In this document: positions 1-4,517 of the stretch, in pieces
How positions within the stretch are numbered: the first letter of the stretch is position 1
Layout of the letters: the number at the start of each line of letters is the position of its first letter
Assembly (NCBI GenBank): GCA_002438575.1
Contig: DJPP01000116.1
Coordinates: forward strand, 1-8,873
Source: Oscillospiraceae bacterium UBA6409
GTDB lineage: Bacteria > Bacillota > Clostridia > Oscillospirales > Oscillospiraceae
Reading direction: 5' to 3'
DNA length: 8,873 nt
Notes under the pieces: generated by a model
The model's input: the letters and a program-made list of their open reading frames with translations, nothing else
What the model was told of the DNA's origin: nothing
The model's database searches: none
Made by a program: the position numbers and the translations under genes

Positions 1-235
1 TGCTGGGCTCACCCGCCCAGATAGGCTTTCTGTATGGTGTCGCTCTCCAGCAGCTTGGGGTGGCTCATCAGCGCCCGCGCCACAATACCAGCACTCACCG
101 GGGTAGACAACGACGGGGTTGTTTGCCCTTCTCGGGGTTTGGCATCATGATGTCGCACTGGCAGATATTGCAGCAGCTGTTGCGACCGATGCACTTCGTC
201 TCATCAAACAACAGCGGTGTGGCGCTACACGGCAT
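1..235 (-). pseudogene. 4Fe-4S ferredoxin remnant (frameshifted)
   Basis: Reading the minus strand from an ATG at 235, the frame gives PLLFDETKCIG followed by RNSCCNICQ and DIMMPNPEKGK, like the N-terminal cluster-binding part of short 4Fe-4S subunits that partner flavoprotein reductases. The normal CxxCxxCxxxC spacing is recognisable, but the second cysteine is Arg. The frame is lost at the GGGG run (115-118 on the plus strand). Removing one base restores VVVYPGECWYCGAGADE, which is what follows in this family, although the later cluster cysteines are also missing. I see no ribosome site before the start. It is therefore a decayed electron-transfer gene, probably old chromosomal sequence and not element cargo. 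The family match is from memory of motifs; the frameshift could also be a sequencing error, but the lost cysteines argue for real decay. Confidence 0.55.
9..80 (-). pseudogene. Possible LivF-type ABC ATPase tail fused to the ferredoxin remnant
   Basis: In a different minus-strand frame from the ferredoxin, this stretch reads ARALMSHPKLL followed at once by ESDTIQKAYLGG and a stop. The first block resembles the segment just before Walker B in LivF-type branched-chain amino-acid ABC ATPases (usually continuing LLLDEPS). The second resembles their extreme C-terminus. If both are genuine, two deletions joined ferredoxin to LivF and then removed the LivF middle at the repeated KLL/LL codons. The piece is very short and overlaps the ferredoxin reading, so chance similarity remains possible. 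Confidence 0.35.
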
Positions 236-340
236 CACGGAAACGCGCAAGTCGTTCATTACTTTCATCACTACAATCCGCATTTCTGCGAAAGGCATCG
301 ACGGGGTTATGAAACCCGTGGCCTTTCGCGCATTTCCGCG

Positions 341-386
341 TGTGGGTCAGGGTGTGTGTCAAAGCTGCCACACACCCTGACCCACA
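341..386. repeat. 18-bp perfect palindrome, 10-nt loop
   Basis: TGTGGGTCAGGGTGTGTG (341-358) is repeated as its exact reverse complement at 369-386, with a 10-nt spacer. No T-run follows on either strand, so it is not a typical intrinsic terminator. It lies between the ferredoxin remnant and the tRNA-side terminator, in sequence with no supportable gene. It could be a bidirectional transcription block, a protein site or the trace of an inverted duplication. Confidence 0.8.
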
Positions 387-410
387 AATCAAATCAGCCA
401 AAAGGCAAAG

Positions 411-445
411 AAAAAAGTCCTGTTTTCTCTCGAAACAGGACTTTT
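411..445 (-). terminator. Intrinsic terminator reading leftwards, after the tRNA remnant
   Basis: A 13-bp perfect stem (413-425 with 433-445, 7-nt loop) is followed, on the minus strand, by a T-run from the A-tract at 411-416. On the plus strand only four Ts follow, inside the stem. It sits just downstream of the minus-strand tRNA remnant, as expected for a terminator of a tRNA gene. Confidence 0.75.
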
Positions 446-448
446 GGG

Positions 449-498
449 AACTGCTGGGTGGACTCGAACCGCCGACTTCCTCCTTACTACCAAGGAGG
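449..498 (-). pseudogene. Truncated tRNA-Thr-like gene (anticodon and T arms only); possible attachment site or scar
   Basis: Read on the minus strand, an anticodon-type arm (CCTCC, loop TTGGTAGTAA, GGAGG) is followed by variable bases AAGTC, a T arm GGCGG-TTCGAGT-CCACC and a 7-base acceptor strand CAGCAGT. The loop would be TTGGTAA, the usual tRNA-Thr(GGT) loop, if one copy of a tandem GTA were removed. The T stem has one C-A mismatch, and the bases where CCA would lie read CCC. No D arm or 5' acceptor strand is present, so this cannot be a working tRNA. A 3' tRNA piece next to its terminator is a typical distal end left by tRNA-integrating elements; the isotype is an inference. Confidence 0.6.
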
Positions 499-503
499 AA
501 GTC
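474..503. repeat. 12-bp inverted repeat extending the tRNA anticodon stem
   Basis: Bases 474-485 (GACTTCCTCCTT) pair perfectly with 492-503 across a 6-nt loop. The inner part is the anticodon stem of the tRNA remnant; the outer GACTT/AAGTC pairs are not a normal tRNA feature. This suggests that the sequence 5' of the anticodon was replaced or copied in inverted form. Confidence 0.7.
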
Positions 504-507
504 GAAA

Positions 508-741
508 CCAGAATTGTCTCTGCCGCCGACGATGCCAACAGCCGTTTACTCGCCCCATCAGGCGGCTTTTCCACTGTAAGAACGCATTCCGGTTGAGCGC
601 AGTCTCGGCAGAGTTCTGGCCGAAGCTAATGTTGCCTGTCCACCGGCGGTGTCCGTTGTCATGTGCGGCGAGCGTATTGACAGAGCCGCGCAGAAGGCTT
701 TGCGCCGCTGCAGAGCCAAATACATCACCGTAGTAAAATGA
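508..741 (+). pseudogene. C-terminal remnant of Orn/Lys/Arg decarboxylase
   Basis: The frame ending in TGA at 739-741 reads AVYSPHQAAF, then a TAA stop (577-579), then ERIPVERSLGRVLAEA, CPPAVSVVMCGERID and AQKALRR up to the end. The sequence S-x-G-R-x-x-A-E, then C-P-P-x-V and GE-x-I, is characteristic of the small C-terminal domain of PLP-dependent Orn/Lys/Arg decarboxylases, which make polyamines. The catalytic PLP domain is absent: only about 75 codons remain, starting right after the tRNA-like palindrome. The TAA stands where a Lys or similar residue is usual. No start codon or ribosome site supports expression. The gene was probably truncated by the event that broke the tRNA. Confidence 0.7.
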
Positions 742-1134
742 GATTTCGGCGGTCGTTATACCGCTGAGAAAAACGCAGAATCACCCGAAGCCTTGGCTTA
801 ACAGTGATAAGGAACTAATTCAAACTCATTACTGTTAGCCGATGGATTCAGGCGTGCTAACGCATTGCCGGGCTGGAGGTATTCAGCTTCTATTCGGGCC
901 GGGCGGAGATAGCCACTCCGCGCCGGGAAAAACAAGCCAAATATAGCCGGAAATAAAAAGCCACTACCACGGCCCTTACAAACTCTGTACACCGGAAAGT
1001 GCCAACAGCACAGTGGAAAGGAGCGTAGTGAACGAGTCGTATGGTAATGGCTAAGTCTCCATGCCCTCATGGATAACATGGCAATACATGCCATGACATA
1101 AACGGACAAAGAACATCTTGCGGCAGTGGATGAG
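742..1134. other. Gene-poor region with several stem-loops
   Basis: About 390 bp in which I find no credible gene on either strand. The longest frame (minus strand, 798-1109, 103 codons, rich in Arg and Cys) has no ribosome site and no family I recognise. Local inverted repeats include GCGT/ACGC (852-863), GCGGAG/CTCCGC (903-921), CCATG/CATGG (1059-1072) and CATGGCA/TGCCATG (1077-1095), besides the large stem-loop at 795-840. The cluster of hairpins before the first operon would fit a structured RNA, an origin of transfer or an element end, but nothing here decides between these. Confidence 0.4.
795..840. other. Large stem-loop (13 pairs, one bulge)
   Basis: GGCT-(T)-AACAGTGAT (795-808) pairs with ATTACTGTTAGCC (828-840), with one bulged T and one G-T pair, leaving a 19-nt loop. 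No T-run follows, so it is not a terminator. It stands about 55 bp after the decarboxylase remnant and may mark the start of element sequence. Confidence 0.6.
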
Positions 1135-1183
1135 TTTCCACCTGTACGCCCCGGCAGCTTTCCGCTACAATGGCCTTGTACTT
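1135..1183 (+). promoter_or_regulatory. Promoter/operator module, copy 1
   Basis: Box TTTCCACCTGTACGC (1135-1149), -10 TACAAT (1166-1171) and a second TGTACTT (1177-1183) recur at identical relative distances in copy 2 (4278-4326): box to -10 is 31 bp, and TGTAC to TGTAC is 34 bp. The intervening bases differ, so selection on the boxes is likely. There is no TTGACA at a proper distance from the -10, so the conserved box may bind an activator or repressor in the -35 area. Confidence 0.6.
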
Positions 1184-1200
1184 AAGGTCATTAGGCATTG

Positions 1201-1350
1201 AGGACGGAGCAGAGCAGGCACGGGCGAGAAAGGAGGTCAACCCCCTTCTTCGTTCTGACTAAGACTTGAAGTATGTAAAAAACTGGACATCAAGAAGACC
1301 GTAATTGCCTTTCGGGGCGGTTGCGTTCTTTTTTTGTTGTCCCAAAACAC
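1201..1350 (+). ncRNA. Conserved 5' leader RNA, copy 1
   Basis: This 150-bp stretch is almost identical to 4342-4490, although the flanking sequences differ. It starts AGGACGGAGCAGAGC, contains a perfect AAGGAGGT (1230-1237) with no usable start codon after it, and ends in a terminator followed by GTTGTCCCAAAACAC. A tiny frame, TTG at 1266 to TAA at 1302-1304 (12 codons, KYVKNWTSRR core), ends inside the terminator stem in both copies. It has no clear ribosome site of its own. The module looks like an attenuation leader; what it senses is unknown. Confidence 0.65.
1300..1335 (+). terminator. Attenuator-type terminator, copy 1
   Basis: CGTAATTGCC (1300-1309) pairs with GGCGGTTGCG (1316-1325) through 10 pairs, three of them G-U, with a 6-nt loop. 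The T-tract TTCTTTTTTT (1326-1335) follows. It lies only 31 nt before the ATG of the JAB gene, so transcription of the operon requires readthrough. Confidence 0.75.
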
Positions 1351-1366
1351 GAAAGGAGCCGTTACC

Positions 1367-2758
1367 ATGAGTGACAGCAACAGCATGTGGCCGTTTCAGG
1401 AGATCAGCGCGGAGGAAGGTCTTGACATCAACGAGATCTTCGGCACCGGCACATCCAGCGGCGCAGCAGCACCCGAAGCCAACCCATTCCAAGTTCCCCA
1501 GCAGGCCGTTCCCGCACCAGAGGCAGCAACGCCCCACGTGGAACAGCCGCCTACGTCCCCCGTAGCACCACCCCAAGCGGAGCAGACCCCTGCGCCGCAG
1601 CCCACGGCAGTGACCATACCTCCCGCGACGATCCCCGCCGCAGAGCCTGTACCCAATAACCCGTTGGAAGCAGCTTTCGAGGCAAAGACCGTGGAGAACG
1701 CAAAAGCCAGTCTCTTTGAAAAGAAGCCTGTCTTTTGCCATAAGAGCGCAAAGGAGGTCATTGAAGATCCTACCATGACGTTCGAGGAGCTTCGCATCCG
1801 TAAGTCAGAGGATTTTCTCGACTTGGAGGAGGGCAAAAATGTGTCATGGTCGGTGGAGTATGGCACTATCCGCAAGGACGTCAAAGACCCCAAGGGAACA
1901 ACGATCATCTCCATGAAGGAATCCATCGAGCGTTCCCGTGAGTTTTTAGACGCGCTCAAAAAAGCCAAGGACAAGAATCCGGACTGCATCGTGCGTCCCA
2001 AGGTGACCATGAAGAATAAAGGCACTGCCGCTTACAAGGGAACATTTCCCACCGTGGAGGCCGCCCGCAATTCGGACAAGGTCATCTGCCTGATCCCCGG
2101 CAATGACGGTCACATCTACGAGATGCACAAGACCGAGCAGGGTGAATTTATCGCCCCAAAACACAAGATCATTGATTTTCAGGCGGTTGCGGCCGGGTTT
2201 ACCCCGGCCCTGCCCCTGATCCCGCTGTCGTTGATGCGCCAGATCATCGCGTTCTTTCGCTCCTTCATGGCAGAGCATGGACAGGAGTACGAGGCGCTGG
2301 TGCTGATCTATTGGGACAGGTGGAAGGAGGAATACCTCGCCTACGTCCCCAAACAGAACGTCAGCAAAGCGGGTATCCACGCCAGCCTACAGGAAAATCC
2401 CTACGATGATGAAAGCCGCTATATCCACTATGCCGACATTCATTCCCACAATAGCATGGAGGCGTTTTTCTCCTCTATTGATGATGCGGATGAACGCGGA
2501 ACCGGTGTCTACATGGTGCTGGGCCATCTGGATCATTTCTGTCCGGAGATCGCGGCGCGCATCTGCTGCGGCGGATCTTTCGTGGACATCGACCCCGGCA
2601 CGGTGGTAGAGGGGCTGGAAGAGCCTTTCCCGTCCGAATGGCGCACTGAAGTAAGCCACGGAAAGGTGCCGGTCTCAAGGGTCTCGCCTCGTAAAGCGGA
2701 GAAAACGGGTATCTGGGGCTGGAAGGCATTGGATCTTCTGTTGGGGGATCTGAAATGA
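1367..2758 (+). CDS. JAB/MPN (JAMM) metalloprotease-domain protein, PRTRC protein A-like
   Basis: 463-residue protein. The start is ATG 1367 with GGAG at 1355-1358; the longer TTG frame from 1334 begins inside the terminator T-tract. Residues 1-45 are acidic, about 45-115 form a Pro/Ala/Gln-rich linker, about 125-275 a domain I do not recognise, and about 285-400 the JAB domain. The JAMM zinc motif is complete: H359-S-H361, seven residues, S369, then D372, with E307 or E309 in the preceding strand as the likely catalytic Glu. JAB proteins remove ubiquitin-like or other C-terminally attached peptides, or process substrates, in the cytoplasm. The stop overlaps the start of the ThiF-like gene by ATGA, the pairing known from PRTRC and other prokaryotic ubiquitin-like modules. 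Assignment to the JAB fold is firm; the substrate is unknown. Confidence 0.85.
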   Translation: MSDSNSMWPFQEISAEEGLDINEIFGTGTSSGAAAPEANPFQVPQQAVPAPEAATPHVEQPPTSPVAPPQAEQTPAPQPTAVTIPPATIPAAEPVPNNPLEAAFEAKTVENAKASLFEKKPVFCHKSAKEVIEDPTMTFEELRIRKSEDFLDLEEGKNVSWSVEYGTIRKDVKDPKGTTIISMKESIERSREFLDALKKAKDKNPDCIVRPKVTMKNKGTAAYKGTFPTVEAARNSDKVICLIPGNDGHIYEMHKTEQGEFIAPKHKIIDFQAVAAGFTPALPLIPLSLMRQIIAFFRSFMAEHGQEYEALVLIYWDRWKEEYLAYVPKQNVSKAGIHASLQENPYDDESRYIHYADIHSHNSMEAFFSSIDDADERGTGVYMVLGHLDHFCPEIAARICCGGSFVDIDPGTVVEGLEEPFPSEWRTEVSHGKVPVSRVSPRKAEKTGIWGWKALDLLLGDLK

Positions 2759-3513
2759 AGCTGCCTACAGATACACCGGTGAAAATCGTCATGTTGGGCG
2801 CAGGCGGTACAGGCGGACATATTGCGCCGCATATCTATCGGCTCCTGTACGCACTGGATCGGCCCAGCCGCTTTATCATCTGTGACGGCGATAAGGTGGA
2901 GTTCAAGAACCTCGTGCGTCAGAACTTTTCTCCCGCTGATCTGGGTGAAAACAAGGCAAAGATCCTGGCAGAGCGATACGCCGCCGTGTTCGGTATGGAA
3001 GCGGAATACCTGCCCGCCTTCGTGGAGGATCTGGATACGCTTACCACACTCATTCACGCAGATGGCTGGGCAGGCGAGTACAGTCGCTACCCCACGGTAC
3101 GCGAACAGGTCATACTTATCGGCGCCGTGGATAACGATAAGTCCCGTCAGCTTTGCCACAAGGCATTCCTGAAAGCGGAAAACCTTATCTATATCGACAG
3201 CGGCAACGGTGAGTTTTCCGGTCAGGTAGTATGCGGCGTCCGCAGGAATGGCCGTACCGTCCGAAAGCCGGTGGGCGGCGTGTTCCCAGAGCTACTGAAG
3301 GCGCAGGATCGGTTCCCTTCGGAGCTTTCCTGTGCAGAAGCATCTCTGGCAGACCCGCAGAGCATGGCCGCCAATATCACCGCCGCTACGATCGTGGTGG
3401 ATATGGTCTACAACATCCTCGTCAACGGAGAATGCAGCGTGCGGCAAACAGACTTTTCTACCAAGACCGTCCGCATGAGTACCACATTGGACAAGAAACG
3501 AACTGCGGCATAG
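2755..3513 (+). CDS. ThiF/E1-like adenylyltransferase, PRTRC ThiF-like
   Basis: 252-residue Rossmann-fold protein of the ThiF/MoeB/E1 family, which adenylates the C-terminal glycine of ubiquitin-like or sulfur-carrier proteins using ATP. Nucleotide loop GAGGTG is at residues 15-20; the family signature D44-x7-N52-x2-R55-Q56-N57, followed by D62 and K67, is present, as is D126-N-D-K-S-R further on. Cysteines that could form a thioester are C134, C160 and C193; the SCAEAS context of C193 resembles PRTRC ThiF proteins. There are no CxxC zinc pairs. At 252 residues it is a minimal, E1-core-sized enzyme. It is translationally coupled (ATGA) to the JAB gene. No ubiquitin-like partner or E2 is recognisable in the window, so the target is open. 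Confidence 0.85.
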   Translation: MKLPTDTPVKIVMLGAGGTGGHIAPHIYRLLYALDRPSRFIICDGDKVEFKNLVRQNFSPADLGENKAKILAERYAAVFGMEAEYLPAFVEDLDTLTTLIHADGWAGEYSRYPTVREQVILIGAVDNDKSRQLCHKAFLKAENLIYIDSGNGEFSGQVVCGVRRNGRTVRKPVGGVFPELLKAQDRFPSELSCAEASLADPQSMAANITAATIVVDMVYNILVNGECSVRQTDFSTKTVRMSTTLDKKRTAA

Positions 3514-3542
3514 CCCGTTAAGCGCAGAGCGACGGACATTCG

Positions 3543-3571
3543 TTGACAATCCCGCCCAATTAGGGTAAGAT
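3543..3571 (+). promoter_or_regulatory. Sigma-70-type promoter for mntA-hepT
   Basis: TTGACA (3543-3548) and TAAGAT (3566-3571) are separated by 17 bp: a perfect -35 and a 4/6 -10, 45 bp before the mntA start. It gives the toxin-antitoxin pair transcription independent of the attenuated upstream operon. Confidence 0.7.
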
Positions 3572-3615
3572 AAAAAATAGGAAATGGCATATGATAAGAG
3601 ACGGAGGTGGAAGCT

Positions 3616-3918
3616 GTGTCTGAGCATATCTATACGTTGAACGAGATCATCGCCGCTGTATTGCCGTTGCTGAAGAAGTACAAGGCTGAAAAAGCGATCC
3701 TGTTCGGCTCTTACGCCAGGCAGGAGGCAGATGTTGCTTCTGACATCGACATGGTTATAGTCGGCGGAGCGCAGTTTGACCCGACAGATGTGTTCTGCAT
3801 CGCGGAAGAGCTGCACCGCACACTGCAAAAGCCGGTGGACGTCTATGAGCTGCGGGAGATCGCCCCCGGAAGCGCTTTTTACCGCGCGATTCAGGAGGAA
3901 GGAGTGCAGATCGCATGA
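3616..3918 (+). CDS. mntA: MntA-like minimal nucleotidyltransferase (antitoxin)
   Basis: 100-residue MNT-fold protein. The GTG at 3616 is chosen because GGAGG (3603-3607) is spaced 8 nt from it; the earlier in-frame GTG at 3607 overlaps that ribosome site. The catalytic motif GSx10DxD is complete: G31-S32, ten residues, D43-I-D45, with D75 in PVDVYEL as the probable third metal ligand. In type VII systems MntA transfers AMP to a tyrosine of HepT and so neutralises it. It overlaps hepT by ATGA, ensuring coupled translation with the antitoxin made first. The length is normal for the family and no key residue is missing. Confidence 0.9.
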   Translation: MSEHIYTLNEIIAAVLPLLKKYKAEKAILFGSYARQEADVASDIDMVIVGGAQFDPTDVFCIAEELHRTLQKPVDVYELREIAPGSAFYRAIQEEGVQIA

Positions 3919-4247
3919 AGTACAGCGACCAGCAACGGGTGGAAAAGATCCGCGAGACGACGGAAAAACTGTTGGATTATGTGCGCACGGAGCATATCAC
4001 GCCGGATGTGATTTTTGAAAAAGAACCTATCCAATGGGCTATCACAACGCCGCTGTATAATATTGGAGAGCATGCGGCAAACCTGTCGGAAGAGTTCAGG
4101 AATGCACACCCCAATATCCCGTGGATCAAAATTGCAGGACTGCGCCATCGGCTGGTGCATCACTATGAGGATACCAACTGGACAGTCATCTGCGCCATCA
4201 TCTTCGACGTGCTTCCGGACTTTCTGAACGAATTGAAGGGGCTTTGA
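3915..4247 (+). CDS. hepT: HepT-like HEPN (DUF86) toxin
   Basis: 110-residue all-helical HEPN-domain protein of the DUF86 type. The RNase motif Rx4HxY is intact: R77-HRLV-H82-H-Y84. The block before it (GEHAANLSEEF, then HPNIPWIKIAGLR) is typical of the family. HepT acts as a ribonuclease toxin on cellular RNA or tRNA, and Y84 is the residue expected to be AMPylated by MntA. Both partners look functional. The pair sits as a self-contained module between the JAB/ThiF operon and the clamp operon, suggesting a stability or defence cargo of the element. Confidence 0.9.
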   Translation: MKYSDQQRVEKIRETTEKLLDYVRTEHITPDVIFEKEPIQWAITTPLYNIGEHAANLSEEFRNAHPNIPWIKIAGLRHRLVHHYEDTNWTVICAIIFDVLPDFLNELKGL

Positions 4248-4277
4248 GCCTTTACCTTATATTTTGAGTGTTACCTC

Positions 4278-4326
4278 TTTCCACCTGTACGCACTGCTTT
4301 TTCTGCAGTACAATAAATCTGTACTT
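4278..4326 (+). promoter_or_regulatory. Promoter/operator module, copy 2
   Basis: TTTCCACCTGTACGC (4278-4292), TACAAT (4309-4314) and TGTACTT (4320-4326) keep the spacing of copy 1. Here CACCTGTAC and GTACTTTAGGTG also form an imperfect inverted repeat around the -10, a possible operator. It should drive the clamp operon. Confidence 0.6.
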
Positions 4327-4341
4327 TAGGTGAAAGCATAA

Positions 4342-4490
4342 AGGACGGAGCAGAGCAGGCACGGGCGAGAAAGGAGGTCAGACCCCTTCTTCGTTCTGAC
4401 TAAGACTTGAAGTATGTAAAAAACTGGACATCAAGAAGAACGTAATTGCCTTTAAGGGTGGTTGCGTTCTTTTTTGTTGTCCCAAAACAC
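4342..4490 (+). ncRNA. Conserved 5' leader RNA, copy 2
   Basis: Second copy of the leader, offset 3141 bp from copy 1 until one T is missing in the T-tract. Differences are few: AC/GA at 4381-4382, A for C at 4440, and AAGGGT for CGGGGC in the terminator loop and stem. AAGGAGGT is at 4371-4378, and the 12-codon frame ending inside the terminator stem is kept, with its last residue changed from Pro to Thr. Confidence 0.65.
4441..4475 (+). terminator. Attenuator-type terminator, copy 2
   Basis: CGTAATTGCC (4441-4450) pairs with GGTGGTTGCG (4457-4466), followed by TTCTTTTTT. Relative to copy 1, one stem base changed from C to T, turning a G-C pair into G-U, so pairing is retained. It lies 42 nt before the clamp start codon. 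Confidence 0.75.
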
Positions 4491-4517
4491 CACGAAACAC
4501 AAGAAAAGGAGTGCAGC

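Noticed and set aside
449..503. Functional tRNA gene
   Set aside because: No D arm or 5' acceptor strand, a mismatched T stem and a 10-nt anticodon loop.
119..733. 204-codon plus-strand frame over the left region
   Set aside because: It runs through the palindrome, terminator and tRNA remnant and in a frame different from the decarboxylase remnant; the composition is Arg/Cys-rich and unlike a protein.
798..1109. 103-codon minus-strand frame
   Set aside because: No ribosome site or family, and it covers several inverted repeats; more likely structured non-coding DNA. Kept only as a doubt in the region note.
1334..1366. TTG start 11 codons upstream for the JAB gene
   Set aside because: It begins in the terminator T-tract with no ribosome site; ATG 1367 has GGAG at proper spacing.
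1396..2025. 209-codon minus-strand frame opposite the JAB gene
   Set aside because: Low-complexity Gly/Ala/Ser product mirroring the Pro/Ala linker, with no ribosome site; a shadow of the real gene.
1201..4490. Leader pair as direct terminal repeats of a transposon
   Set aside because: The copies lie in matching positions just before operon start codons, contain promoter and terminator signals, and no transposase or target duplication is seen.
4446..4517. N-terminal extension of the clamp from a GTG at 4446
   Set aside because: The GTG/early codons fall inside the terminator hairpin and T-tract; ATG 4518 has a good ribosome site and starts exactly where clamps start.
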